The notes beneath the pieces are model-generated. The model worked only from the letters and a program-made list of their open reading frames with translations. It searched no databases and was not told the origin of the DNA. Positions 7,806 through 16,213 of a stretch of DNA of 33,016 bases are shown here, one piece after another. How positions within the stretch are numbered: position 1 is the stretch's first letter; the number at the start of each line of letters is the position of its first letter. The DNA lies in NCBI GenBank assembly GCA_019118885.1, contig DWYB01000076.1:1-33016 (forward strand), given 5' to 3'. Source of the stretch: Candidatus Mediterraneibacter surreyensis (GTDB lineage: Bacteria > Bacillota > Clostridia > Lachnospirales > Lachnospiraceae). Made by a program: the position numbers and the translations under genes.

Positions 7806-8270
7806 TTAATTCTCTTTCTCCATACATTCTCTACAGAATCCATAGAACTTCAATTCATGATCCAGGACATGAAATCCCGTAACTTTTTCGATATGATGCT
7901 CCAGATCATCCAGAAGATCATCAGTAAAAGGTATGACCTTATTACATTTCCTGCATATCAGATGATGATGATTGTGCTGCGTATCACCTTTTATCAGATG
8001 TCCGATCTCGTACCGCACACATCCGTCATCCAGATTAATTCTGTCCACAAGCTGCATATCCCACAAAAGCTGGAGCGTACGGTATACCGTAGCCAGTCCG
8101 ATCTCCGGATAATCCTGTGATACCAGCTCATAGATATCCTCTGCAGTCATATGATTTCCACTGTACCGCTCAAGCACAGAAAGCACCTGAATACGCTGAT
8201 GTGTCACTTTCAGCCCTTTTTCTTTCAGCTTCTGTTTGAGCAGTTCCTCTGTTTTTTTCTGCTGTTCCAT
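7806..8270 (-). CDS. Fur family metal-responsive or peroxide-responsive repressor
   Basis: The 154-residue protein has the Fur winged-helix domain (GLKVTHQRIQVLSVL near 19-33, ATVYRTLQLL recognition helix near 60-69) and a C-terminal dimerisation domain. The structural zinc cysteines are in CRKC (106-109) and CREC (146-149). A QHNHHH cluster (98-103) supplies regulatory metal ligands. It should bind DNA in response to iron, zinc or peroxide; the sequence does not decide between Fur, Zur and PerR. The HHH run just ahead of the CxxC is found across these subfamilies. It is embedded between the DUF1292 and RNase J genes. The start has GGGGAG upstream. Confidence 0.9.
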   Translation of the reverse strand: MEQQKKTEELLKQKLKEKGLKVTHQRIQVLSVLERYSGNHMTAEDIYELVSQDYPEIGLATVYRTLQLLWDMQLVDRINLDDGCVRYEIGHLIKGDTQHNHHHLICRKCNKVIPFTDDLLDDLEHHIEKVTGFHVLDHELKFYGFCRECMEKEN

Positions 8271-8327
8271 CCGCGTTCTTTCGTCTCCCCGCAGTAAATA
8301 GATCTATTGTAAAGGTTAGTAAACACC

Positions 8328-8588
8328 TTACATTTCTATACTTACATCCTCCAGCAGCTCTTCGAATACTTTCGAAACTGCCAGAAGTTCCGTCTCGTCC
8401 TCTACGATCTCATACACACTTTCACCATCACTCTGTTTTCCCGTCTCTTTCAGAATAAGACATTCTGCGTCGTCATCCTCAGAGTCTGTGACAAGTATGT
8501 ATGCGCTTCCATTGATCCGCGTCTCTTCGAGTACGAAAAACTCATCTTCCCCATTTCCATCTGTAAAAGCAAATCTTACTTTCTCCAT
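8328..8588 (-). CDS. DUF1292 family small acidic protein (YrzB-like)
   Basis: The 86-residue acidic protein matches DUF1292: F-T-D-G-N-G-E-D-E-F-F-V-L-E-E-T near residues 7-22, then a central YILVTD and a C-terminal acidic amphipathic helix. Its function is not known. In B. subtilis the homologue yrzB follows yrrK (ruvX) and yrzL (ireB), the same order seen here, which supports the identification. The ribosome site AAGGGG is well placed. It has no membrane segment or signal peptide. Confidence 0.88.
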   Translation of the reverse strand: MEKVRFAFTDGNGEDEFFVLEETRINGSAYILVTDSEDDDAECLILKETGKQSDGESVYEIVEDETELLAVSKVFEELLEDVSIEM

Positions 8589-8606
8589 AAAAATTGCCCC
8601 TTATCA

Positions 8607-9080
8607 TCACTTTCCTGCGCAAATCTCTTTCTCATCCGTTCCCTCTGACAGAGATGATTTTATATGCAGATGATCCAGATATCCCTGCAGGATAAAAACT
8701 GCCGCTATCTGATCGATATGTTTCTTACGGTTTTCTCTTCTCACACCGGTTTCAATCAATGTTCTCTCCGCTTCCACAGTGGTAAGTCTCTCATCCCACA
8801 TGATGACCTCAAGACCTGTCCTTCTGTAAAGCATGTCTTTAAATTCCAGCGACTTCTCAGCACGCTCCCCAATATCATTGTTCATATGTTTCGGAAAACC
8901 AAGCACGATCTTTTCTACGCCGTATTCACCGATCAATTCCTCGATGCGCGCACATGTGCGCCTCAGCTTGTTTTCCTCTTTCCGCCCTATCGTCTCAACA
9001 GCCTGGGCGGTAAGTCCGAGCGGATCGCTGATCGCGACCCCGACGGTCTTTGTTCCGTAATCAAGTCCCATAATCCTCAT
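8607..9080 (-). CDS. ruvX: RuvX/YqgF family RNase H-fold protein, putative pre-16S rRNA nuclease
   Basis: The 157-residue protein has an RNase H-like fold. The catalytic Asp is in [17 protein letters not shown] near residue 6, a second motif is [17 protein letters not shown], and the last acidic cluster is [15 protein letters not shown]. The family processes the 5' end of 16S rRNA in E. coli (YqgF); the resolvase role implied by RuvX is less certain. Its start lies 6 bases after the ireB stop. A second ATG three codons in is an equally possible start. Confidence 0.93.
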   Translation of the reverse strand: MRIMGLDYGTKTVGVAISDPLGLTAQAVETIGRKEENKLRRTCARIEELIGEYGVEKIVLGFPKHMNNDIGERAEKSLEFKDMLYRRTGLEVIMWDERLTTVEAERTLIETGVRRENRKKHIDQIAAVFILQGYLDHLHIKSSLSEGTDEKEICAGK

Positions 9081-9086
9081 ATCAAA

Positions 9087-9350
9087 TTATTCCCAGGAAT
9101 TATGTTCGATATACGCTTTTAAAAGTTCTTCCACCAGCTCATCCCTCTCTACTTTCATCACAAGGCTTCTCGCCCCATTGTAACTGGTGATATAAGTAGG
9201 ATCGCCTGACATGATATATCCTACGATCTGATTAACCGGATTGTATCCTTTTTCTTTCAGAGCCTTGAACACGATCTCGAGGATATCCTTTGCCGAGATC
9301 TGCGGTCCGGGCTCTACCTGAAAGAACTGTGTATTGCTAAGATCACTCAT
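9087..9350 (-). CDS. ireB: IreB family regulatory phosphoprotein
   Basis: The 87-residue protein belongs to the IreB/UPF0297 family (YrzL in B. subtilis). In Enterococcus faecalis IreB is phosphorylated on N-terminal threonine by the PASTA kinase IreK and negatively regulates cephalosporin resistance. The N-terminus [13 protein letters not shown] retains a threonine at position 7, and the core [20 protein letters not shown] and [18 protein letters not shown] is well conserved. I chose ATG 9350 because AGGAGG sits 8 bases upstream. A further upstream ATG at 9380 adds ten residues not seen in the family. It is the first gene of the block and has its own promoter. Confidence 0.93.
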   Translation of the reverse strand: MSDLSNTQFFQVEPGPQISAKDILEIVFKALKEKGYNPVNQIVGYIMSGDPTYITSYNGARSLVMKVERDELVEELLKAYIEHNSWE

Positions 9351-9388
9351 CGTGTATTCCTCCTTTTCCGTAATTTCCAAAGCCCCTG

Positions 9389-9417
9389 TTTATAATTTTA
9401 ATATAATCCCTTGTAAA
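9389..9417 (-). promoter_or_regulatory. Promoter of the ireB gene block
   Basis: The minus strand shows TTTACA (9412-9417), exactly 17 bases, then TATAAA (9389-9394), in the 69-base gap after mtaB. The start site would be about 30 bases upstream of the ireB ATG. Confidence 0.6.
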
Positions 9418-9419
9418 AT

Positions 9420-10709
9420 TCAATGTATAATTTGTGAATCATTTTCAATTTGCACTTTTACTACAGTATTTCTCAGATCCTGTTCGCTTTCTAAGGCAAT
9501 TTTTATATACTCTTTTGTATGACCAGTCTGCACAGTCTTACCGTTGAGTTCCGTCTCTTCTTCCACAAGAACCTCGACTTCCCTGCCGACAAAACCGGCT
9601 TCATAGGCTCGTCTTTTCTCCTCGCCCATTCTGATCATGACAGCGCTTCTCTGTGCTTTTACTTTTTCGCTGATCTGTCCGCCCATTCCGGCGGCTTTTG
9701 TTCCCTCACGTTTTGAATATTTAAATATATGCGTCTCATAGAAATTCACTTTATCTACAAAAGCAAGGGATTCTTGGAACTCTTCATCCGTCTCTCCCGG
9801 GAAGCCTACGATGACGTCTGTAGTCAGTGCAGGATTATGAAAATACTGTCTCAATATCCTGCATTTTTCATAATACTCTTCACTTGTATACCTCCGGTTC
9901 ATTCGTCTGAGTGTAGCATCGCACCCGCTCTGAAGCGAAAGGTGAAAATGAGGACATATTTTCGGCAAAACGCTTAATTCTCTTGCAAAATCTTCGGTTA
10001 TGATCCCCGGCTCCAAAGACCCCAATCGGATCCGCATGATTCCTTCCACCTCATGTACAGCGCGAATCAGCTCCAGTAAGTGCCTTTGTCCATCAAAGTC
10101 TATCCCGTAAGAGCTAAGGTGGATTCCCGTCAGCACAACTTCCCGATAACCATTTTCAGCCAGATCCTTCACTTCGCTTATTACATCTTCCTGCTTTCTG
10201 CTGCGCACCCTTCCCCGTGCAAACGGAATGATGCAGTATGTGCAGAATTGATTGCATCCGTCCTGTACCTTGATATAAGCTCTCGTATGATCCCCCGGTT
10301 TTGTGAGATGCAGAGTCTCATATTCATGTGTCCTGTTAATATCTTCCATACTGGCCGAAGCACAATGTGCCGCCTCGTACTCTCTCAAAATAGTAATCAG
10401 ATCTTTTTTATGATTATTTCCGATCACAATATCAATGCAGGGGTCCATCTGACTGCCTTCCTGGGCCTGAACATAACATCCGGCCGCCACTACGACTGCA
10501 TCCGGATTCATTTTTCTTGCCCGGTGAAGCATCTGGCGGGATTTCCGATCTGCAATATTTGTCACGGTACAGGTATTTATAATATAAATGTCCGCCCCTT
10601 CTTTAAAGGGCACGATTTCATACCCGGCGTCCTCCAGCATTTCCTGCATAGCTTCGGTCTCATATGCATTCACTTTACAGCCCAGGTTGTGCAGCGCTGC
10701 CTTTTTCAT
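9420..10709 (-). CDS. mtaB: tRNA (N6-threonylcarbamoyladenosine(37)) methylthiotransferase
   Basis: The 429-residue radical SAM enzyme adds a methylthio group to t6A37 in ANN-decoding tRNAs. Three domains are visible. The N-terminal UPF0004 domain has cluster cysteines near 11 (LGCKVN), 47 (NTCTVT) and 78 (AAGCYV). The radical SAM motif is CNQFCTYC with Cys 152, 156 and 159. A C-terminal TRAM domain contains VGREVEVLVEE. The short LGCKVN N-terminus marks MtaB rather than MiaB or RimO. I chose ATG 10709, with GAGGT upstream; an upstream extension to 10775 overlaps the divergent promoter region and has no ribosome site. It precedes the ireB block on the same strand. Confidence 0.93.
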   Translation of the reverse strand: MKKAALHNLGCKVNAYETEAMQEMLEDAGYEIVPFKEGADIYIINTCTVTNIADRKSRQMLHRARKMNPDAVVVAAGCYVQAQEGSQMDPCIDIVIGNNHKKDLITILREYEAAHCASASMEDINRTHEYETLHLTKPGDHTRAYIKVQDGCNQFCTYCIIPFARGRVRSRKQEDVISEVKDLAENGYREVVLTGIHLSSYGIDFDGQRHLLELIRAVHEVEGIMRIRLGSLEPGIITEDFARELSVLPKICPHFHLSLQSGCDATLRRMNRRYTSEEYYEKCRILRQYFHNPALTTDVIVGFPGETDEEFQESLAFVDKVNFYETHIFKYSKREGTKAAGMGGQISEKVKAQRSAVMIRMGEEKRRAYEAGFVGREVEVLVEEETELNGKTVQTGHTKEYIKIALESEQDLRNTVVKVQIENDSQIIH

Positions 10710-10740
10710 AATAAATTTACCTCTTTTTTCCTCTTGTTTC

Positions 10741-10769
10741 TTGACTTTTTTCAGTGCATCCCGTAGAAT
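10741..10769 (+). promoter_or_regulatory. Promoter of the HPr-like gene
   Basis: TTGACT (10741-10746), a 17-base spacer and TAGAAT (10764-10769) form a good sigma-A promoter 55 bases upstream of the HPr-like start. Confidence 0.7.
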
Positions 10770-10824
10770 ATACATGAGGCGTGAAGCCTTACTTTATTGT
10801 ATGATTCAAGGAGGGATTTTTAAA

Positions 10825-11058
10825 ATGAAAACCGTACAGATTTCATTAAATTCAATCGACAAAGTAAAATCTTTTGTAAACGAGATCACAAAGTATGACA
10901 ATGACTTTGATTTAGTATCCGGAAGATATGTTATAGATGCCAAATCAATCATGGGAATCTTCAGCCTGGATCTTTCCAAGCCGATCGACCTTAACATCCA
11001 CGCTGAGGGAAATGTAGATGACATTCTTGCAGCTCTGGACGCTTACATCATCAAATAA
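10825..11058 (+). CDS. HPr-like protein lacking the phosphoryl-accepting histidine
   Basis: The 77-residue protein has the size and pattern of HPr: SIDKVKSFVNEITKYDNDFDL then SGRYVIDAKSIMGIFSLDLS, matching the HPr region around regulatory Ser46 (KSIMG), and a C-terminal helix DDILAALDAYI. The N-terminal GIHARPA-type loop with His15 is absent; the equivalent place reads LNSIDKV. It therefore cannot be an ordinary PTS phosphocarrier. B. subtilis Crh is a precedent for an HPr paralogue that lost His15 but is phosphorylated at Ser46 for catabolite control. Whether this protein is phosphorylated is unknown. AAGGAGGG at 10808-10815 sets the start. It is monocistronic, with its own promoter and terminator. 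Confidence 0.8.
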   Translation: MKTVQISLNSIDKVKSFVNEITKYDNDFDLVSGRYVIDAKSIMGIFSLDLSKPIDLNIHAEGNVDDILAALDAYIIK

Positions 11059-11071
11059 TTTTGTACATAAA

Positions 11072-11106
11072 AAAACTGCCTCATTTCAGTGAGGCAGTTT
11101 TTTTTG
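11072..11106. terminator. Strong bidirectional terminator between the HPr-like gene and thiI
   Basis: A 12-bp stem AAAACTGCCTCA/TGAGGCAGTTTT (11072-11083 with 11090-11101) with a 6-base loop is flanked by A and T runs. It can end both the rightward HPr-like transcript and the leftward thiI operon. Confidence 0.9.
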
Positions 11107-11171
11107 CCTCGCGCAGTCAGAAACAGCATTTCCGACACGTTCATCTTCCGCATTTTCTCATTCTGCGTTTT

Positions 11172-12362
11172 TCATTCTCCGCAGGACACTGTAATCACTT
11201 CTGTCGTTTCCAGTGCCGCTGCCATGAGTTCATCAATCTTCTCCGAAAGATTCAGTTCAGATTTTGCAATCCGCTCAACATTCGGTTTTGTCACCGGATG
11301 TTTTGCCACAAAAATCGTACAACAGTCCTCATAAGGCTGAATAGAAGTCTCATAAGTGTTGATCTTTTCCGATATCTCCACGATCTCCTTTTTATCAAAC
11401 CCGATCAGCGGACGATAAACCGGCAATGTGCATACGGCGTTAGTTGCGGCCAGACTCTGCATAGTCTGACTGGCCACCTGTCCGATACTCTCCCCTGTAA
11501 TCAATCCCAGACATCCGTCCTTTTTCGCAAAGTGTTCTGCGATCCGCATCATATATCTTCGCATAATGATAGTAAGCTCATCATGCGGACATTTCTCATA
11601 AATATAGAGCTGGATATCCGTGAAATTGACAATGTGAAGCTTAATAGGTCCTGAATAGGCAGATACCAGCCTTGCAAGATCGATAACTTTTTCTTTCGCC
11701 CTTTCGCTTGTATACGGTGGTGCGTGAAAGTAAACCGCTTCGATCTCCACACCTCTCTTTGCAATCATATACCCTGCTACCGGACTGTCGATGCCGCCTG
11801 ATAAGAGCAGCATGGCGCTGCCATTTGTTCCCACCGGCATGCCTCCCGGTCCGGGAATAATCTCTGAGTAGATATAAACTTCTTCCCTGATTTCTACATT
11901 CAGCCTGACATCCGGATGATGCACATCCACTTTCATCTCAGGATATGCATCGAGAACCGCCTCTCCCAGCTCACAGTTTATCTCCATAGAATTCATAGGA
12001 TACCGCTTATTGGCGCGTCTGGCCTCTACTTTAAATGTCTTGTCTCCCTCAGGGTACATTTGTCCTACATAGGACACAACATCCTTCCTGAGTTCCCCGA
12101 TCTCTTTTACCGGCTTTCTGACAACAGGGCAGATCCCAACAATGCCGAACACCCTCTGCAGGCTTTCCACAGTTTCTTCGTAGTCATATTCGCCTTCACA
12201 GTCCACATAGACCCTGCCATGACATTTGTGTACGAGGAACTCGCCGTCTACCTCTTTTAACGCATATCTGATCTGGCGTACAAGGGCGTCTTCAAACATA
12301 TACCTGTTTTTTCCCTTGATTCCTATCTCACCGTACTTGATCAAAAATGAATGAAACTTCAT
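11172..12362 (-). CDS. thiI: tRNA 4-thiouridine synthase ThiI
   Basis: The 396-residue protein adenylates U8 of tRNA and transfers sulfur to make 4-thiouridine. Domains in order are an N-terminal ferredoxin-like region, a THUMP domain (about 60-165) and a PP-loop ATPase with LLLSGGIDSPVAGYM at 185-200. A later ESIGQVASQTMQSL and the motif EDCCTIFVAKHP hold the conserved catalytic cysteine region. The C-terminal rhodanese domain of the E. coli enzyme is absent, as in B. subtilis, where sulfur comes directly from the neighbouring cysteine desulfurase NifZ. The gene lies directly downstream of a cysteine desulfurase, consistent with that. The start has AAGGAGAT upstream. Confidence 0.96.
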   Translation of the reverse strand: MKFHSFLIKYGEIGIKGKNRYMFEDALVRQIRYALKEVDGEFLVHKCHGRVYVDCEGEYDYEETVESLQRVFGIVGICPVVRKPVKEIGELRKDVVSYVGQMYPEGDKTFKVEARRANKRYPMNSMEINCELGEAVLDAYPEMKVDVHHPDVRLNVEIREEVYIYSEIIPGPGGMPVGTNGSAMLLLSGGIDSPVAGYMIAKRGVEIEAVYFHAPPYTSERAKEKVIDLARLVSAYSGPIKLHIVNFTDIQLYIYEKCPHDELTIIMRRYMMRIAEHFAKKDGCLGLITGESIGQVASQTMQSLAATNAVCTLPVYRPLIGFDKKEIVEISEKINTYETSIQPYEDCCTIFVAKHPVTKPNVERIAKSELNLSEKIDELMAAALETTEVITVSCGE

Positions 12363-12403
12363 GATTATCTCCTTTGTCCGCCGCGCCGCGCGCGGTTTTC
12401 AGA

Positions 12404-13561
12404 TTAATGCCGCGTATATCTGCGCAGCATCGGTATACAATTATATAGTGTTTCCAACGTATAGTCAATTTCTTCTTTTGTTGTAAATTCCGACATACTG
12501 AACCTCAGCGTCGCATCCAGATATTCTTTTGACGCTCCGATCCCTTTGAGGACTCCGCTCACTGCCGGATGATTCGAGGAGCAGGCTGACCCTGATGATA
12601 CATAGATGCCTTTATCCTCCAGCGCATGGAGCAGCACCTCGCTTCTGACTCCCGCCACTCCCAGGCTGATGATATGAGGAGCACTTTTCTCATCAGTAAA
12701 ACCGTGGATCACGGTATTGTCGATCTTTGATACTCCTTCAATAAAACGGGCCTTCAATTCCCGCATAAGTGCAGTCTTCATCTCAAGATCCTGATAGATC
12801 ATCTTTGATGCAAGCCCCAGTCCCGCAATCCCCGGAACGTTTTCCGTACCAGACCTGATATTTTTCTGCTGTTCACCGCCGAACACGATCGGTCTGATTT
12901 TCACCTTACTGTCAATATAGAGAAATCCGATCCCCTTTGGTCCATGAATCTTATGTCCGCTGGCAGTCAGCAGATCTATTCCCATCCGTTTCGGCCAGAT
13001 ACGATATTTTCCATAGCCCTGCACAGCATCTGTGTGGAACAGGATGGACGGTTTATACTGTTTGACTATCCGTACAGCCTCCTGAACAGGCTGCACTGTT
13101 CCCACTTCGTTATTGACATACATGATCGATACGAGTATCGTCTCAGGACAGAGCGCTTCCTTTAAAGCATCCAGTTTCACTTTCCCCCCGGAATCCACCG
13201 GAAGATAAGTCACCCGGAACCCCTCTTCCTCCTCCAGATACCGCATTGTGTTCAGGATTGCCGGATGTTCGATTGAGGAAGTGATCAGATGATTTCCGTT
13301 TCTTCTGTTTGCCCTGGCACATCCGATCAGAGCCAGATTATCGCTTTCTGTTCCGCCGGAAGTAAAAAATATTTCTTTTGTATTTACTTTCAGAAGCTTT
13401 GCAATCGTCTCTTTTGCTTCCCGGATATAATGTTCCGCCTGTACACCTTTTCTGTGCATAGAAGACGGATTGCCATAATCCCGGCACATCACTTTATATA
13501 CTAATTCCCCTACCTCCGGGTAGCACATGGTTGTAGCGGAATTGTCCAGATATACTTCCAT
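12404..13561 (-). CDS. nifS: Cysteine desulfurase, NifS/IscS family
   Basis: The 385-residue PLP enzyme takes sulfur from cysteine and is the likely donor for ThiI, as in B. subtilis NifZ-ThiI. The N-terminus EVYLDNSATT, the PLP lysine in SGHKIHGPKGIGFLYI near residue 200, SGTENVPGIAGLG and the active-site cysteine in SSGSACSS near residue 325 are all present. It precedes thiI by about 40 bases and follows rsmE by 27. No iscU, iscA or regulator gene is nearby, which argues for tRNA thiolation rather than general Fe-S assembly. The start has AAGGAA upstream. Confidence 0.94.
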   Translation of the reverse strand: MEVYLDNSATTMCYPEVGELVYKVMCRDYGNPSSMHRKGVQAEHYIREAKETIAKLLKVNTKEIFFTSGGTESDNLALIGCARANRRNGNHLITSSIEHPAILNTMRYLEEEEGFRVTYLPVDSGGKVKLDALKEALCPETILVSIMYVNNEVGTVQPVQEAVRIVKQYKPSILFHTDAVQGYGKYRIWPKRMGIDLLTASGHKIHGPKGIGFLYIDSKVKIRPIVFGGEQQKNIRSGTENVPGIAGLGLASKMIYQDLEMKTALMRELKARFIEGVSKIDNTVIHGFTDEKSAPHIISLGVAGVRSEVLLHALEDKGIYVSSGSACSSNHPAVSGVLKGIGASKEYLDATLRFSMSEFTTKEEIDYTLETLYNCIPMLRRYTRH

Positions 13562-13588
13562 AGTTCCTTTCCTTTACTGTTTTCTTAC

Positions 13589-14341
13589 TTATAAAATATG
13601 ACTGCGGCTCTCCAGATGATACATAAGGATGGACAGTACACTTAATCCAGCTGTCTCTGTCCGAAGGATACGCTTTCCAAGTGTCACCGGCTCTGCCCCG
13701 CTCTCCCTGGCCCGTCTGATCTCCTCCTCCTCAAAGCCGCCCTCTGGTCCGATAAATACGCCTACTGACTGTCCTGGCCGGATCTCTTCGATGATCCGCG
13801 CCGTTTTATCCATTCCTTCCGCCAGCTCATAGGGGATCAGCACCACATCCAGGCCGGACGCCATCTTAAGCGCCTCAGGGAAAGTCTTTACCTGCTGTAC
13901 CTCGGGTATCAGTCCCCGCCCTGACTGCTCTGCAGCGCCTTTTGCAATCAACTGCCAGCGCTCCTGCCTTTTTTTCGCCTTTTTTTCATCCAGCTTCACA
14001 ATGGAACGCCCCGCCGCAAATGGCACTACGCTGTATGCCCCCAGTTCAACTGCCTTCTGCACGATCCAGTCCATCTTATCACCCTTGGGCAGTCCCTGAA
14101 AAAGTGTGATCTTTGAAGGAAGCTCCGTATCCGCATCCAGCTCTTTCAAAATATCAAGGACCGCTGTCTTTTCCTCATAAGCACTGATACAGCAGAGAAA
14201 AACCCTGCCGCTTCCGTCACTGATCCGCACATCTTCACCAGGACGCATACGAAGTACATTTTTTATATGATTTACATCAGAGCCTTCCAGAAAGATTCTT
14301 CCTTCCCGTATCCATGACGGCTCTGCAAAAAACTGCTGCAT
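13589..14341 (-). CDS. rsmE: 16S rRNA (uracil(1498)-N3)-methyltransferase RsmE
   Basis: The 250-residue SPOUT methyltransferase modifies U1498 of 16S rRNA. The N-terminal PUA-like part has HIKNVLRMRPGEDVRISDGSG. The SPOUT knot is IGPEGGFEEEEI followed by VTLGKRILRTETAGLSVLSIL, the SAM-binding signature of the family. I chose ATG 14341, with GAGGAA upstream; an in-frame extension to 14386 would overlap the prmA end and lacks a ribosome site. It follows prmA by 31 bases, a pairing found in many bacteria. Confidence 0.95.
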   Translation of the reverse strand: MQQFFAEPSWIREGRIFLEGSDVNHIKNVLRMRPGEDVRISDGSGRVFLCCISAYEEKTAVLDILKELDADTELPSKITLFQGLPKGDKMDWIVQKAVELGAYSVVPFAAGRSIVKLDEKKAKKRQERWQLIAKGAAEQSGRGLIPEVQQVKTFPEALKMASGLDVVLIPYELAEGMDKTARIIEEIRPGQSVGVFIGPEGGFEEEEIRRARESGAEPVTLGKRILRTETAGLSVLSILMYHLESRSHIL

Positions 14342-14372
14342 ACTGTTTCCTCTCTTCTCATTATACAAAGAT

Positions 14373-15329
14373 TCAGGACGCCGCACGGGCGGTCACGCAG
14401 ACCCATTCTCCCTGATAAGTGACGTCAATCACTTCAAGCCCGGCCTCTTTCACTGCTTCAACCACAGTCTGCTCTTTGTCGTCAATAATCCCGCTCGTAA
14501 TATATATTCCTCCGGGTTTCAGCTGATTTACAATAACCGGTGTAAGCTCTACGAGGACATCGGCAAGGATATTGGCCACTACTATATCATAACATCCGTA
14601 TCCGACTTTGTCCTGTACTTCTCTGTCATCGATAATATTGCCAATCATGACTTCATACCGGTCTTCCGGGATTCCGTTTACTTTCATATTCTCATATGTC
14701 GCTTCGATCGCGCACGGGTCAAGATCTGTTCCTACAGAGTAAGCGGCGCCGAATTTAAGCGCCAGCATACCAAGAATGCCGCTTCCGCAGCCCACGTCAA
14801 GTATCCTGGTGCTGTCAGTTACGTATTTGCGGATCTGGCGAATGCAAAGCTGAGTCGTCTCATGCATACCTGTTCCGAAAGCTGTGCCGGGATCGATATG
14901 GATCACCATCTTATCCTCGTCCTCCGGCTTTACTTCCTCCCAGGAAGGAATGATCAGGATGTCGTCCACGTAGAACTGATGAAAATACTGTTTCCAGTTA
15001 TTAACCCAATCTACATCTTCCGTCTCTGATTCTTCAATCAGGCACTCTCCCACATTCAGATAAGCGGACATCTCTTTTAATTCCCGCCGGATATCAGCCA
15101 GCACTTTATCTTTATCCTCCTCAGGTTCCAGATAAAAGCTTAAGTACGCCACGCCGTCGTCATCCTCAATCTCAGGAAGGATATCCACGAACATCTGCTC
15201 TTTATCAGACTGAGTCAGAGGAACTTTATCCTCGATCTCCACTCCCTGGATTCCCAGGTCCATCAGCATGCTGCTGACGATATCCTCCGCCTCCGTCGTT
15301 GTTTTCAATCGAAATTTATTCCATTTCAT
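14373..15329 (-). CDS. prmA: Ribosomal protein L11 methyltransferase PrmA
   Basis: The 318-residue enzyme methylates ribosomal protein L11. It has an N-terminal substrate-binding ferredoxin-like domain (1-100). The class I SAM domain shows IHIDPGTAFGTGMHETT, LDVGCGSGILGMLALKFGA near 170-185 and the catalytic VVANILADVLVEL. The start codon overlaps the stop of the upstream GH25 gene (ATGA), so translation is coupled, and AAGGAG lies inside the end of that gene. The length is normal for the family. Confidence 0.96.
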   Translation of the reverse strand: MKWNKFRLKTTTEAEDIVSSMLMDLGIQGVEIEDKVPLTQSDKEQMFVDILPEIEDDDGVAYLSFYLEPEEDKDKVLADIRRELKEMSAYLNVGECLIEESETEDVDWVNNWKQYFHQFYVDDILIIPSWEEVKPEDEDKMVIHIDPGTAFGTGMHETTQLCIRQIRKYVTDSTRILDVGCGSGILGMLALKFGAAYSVGTDLDPCAIEATYENMKVNGIPEDRYEVMIGNIIDDREVQDKVGYGCYDIVVANILADVLVELTPVIVNQLKPGGIYITSGIIDDKEQTVVEAVKEAGLEVIDVTYQGEWVCVTARAAS

Positions 15330-16213
15330 CGTTTATTCTCCTTCTCAAACCAAAGATTCAAATCTACATTTGCAGAGATGCCGGGCACCGCCCCCGATTC
15401 ACTGTACTGCCATATTTTATAATCATACGGGCACTGCGGGATCTCACAATAGTCCGCATACCAGAAATCATACTCCGAAAGTTCCTCCATATCAAGCGTA
15501 AACGCCATCCATTCCATATTTGAATAGATCATCGGATCATATCCCGCATGGCTGACTGTATCACAGAATACCTTACAGTAGTTCGTAAACTCCTGTTTCG
15601 TATTCTCGTCAGTACGGGCGGCATCCCACTTAATCTCCTCTGTATCATATACGACAGGTCCTGTAATATCATATTTTTTCACATGATCCAGAACAAACTC
15701 GGCTTCCTCCACTGCCTCTGCGGCGCTGACCGCCTGGGAGAAAAAATATACTCCCACATCAATCCCGGCCTTTGAAGCTTCCCGGATGTTCTGTTCATAC
15801 ATAGCGTCCAGAACAAGATCCCCCGACTCGCCGTATGCGCGGTAGCCCAGACGAATAATTGCAAACTCTACGCCGCTTTTTTTCACCTGTTTCCAGTCGA
15901 TCTCCTCGCCCTGAAATTCAGACACATCTATCCCCATGCGTGCCGTAACCCCGTTTTTTTCATCACGAAAACTCTTATAGCCAGTCTCTTCATCCGTCGT
16001 AAGACACGAAAAATCATATGTACATTTTGGCACATTCTCCAGAAGAGGCGCTTCAAACTCATCCCCTTCCGTATTTTGGAAACTATAATACACACCCTTG
16101 TCCGTCACATGAATATTTTCACCGCCTGCCGTGGTTTCTTCTGTCTCTGCCGCACAGCCGGTCACAAAAAGGGCGGCTGCCACAAGGATAAAAAAGATTC
16201 TCGGTTTATTCAT
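15326..16213 (-). CDS. GH25 (lysozyme-type) lipoprotein
   Basis: The 295-residue protein starts with a lipoprotein signal, hydrophobic IFFILVAAALFVTGC with the lipidated Cys at residue 20, so it should be anchored outside the membrane. Residues 98-290 form a GH25 muramidase domain: ARMGIDVSEFQGEEIDWKQV holds the first catalytic Asp, FAIIRLGYR follows, PVVYDTEEI carries the acidic DTE motif, and YKIWQYSES ends the barrel. It should cut peptidoglycan, though lytic activity is untested and some family members mainly bind. It overlaps the MOSC gene upstream by 8 bases and prmA downstream by 4, so it is fully embedded in a cofactor and translation operon, an odd place for a cell-wall enzyme. Confidence 0.92.
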   Translation of the reverse strand: MNKPRIFFILVAAALFVTGCAAETEETTAGGENIHVTDKGVYYSFQNTEGDEFEAPLLENVPKCTYDFSCLTTDEETGYKSFRDEKNGVTARMGIDVSEFQGEEIDWKQVKKSGVEFAIIRLGYRAYGESGDLVLDAMYEQNIREASKAGIDVGVYFFSQAVSAAEAVEEAEFVLDHVKKYDITGPVVYDTEEIKWDAARTDENTKQEFTNYCKVFCDTVSHAGYDPMIYSNMEWMAFTLDMEELSEYDFWYADYCEIPQCPYDYKIWQYSESGAVPGISANVDLNLWFEKENKR

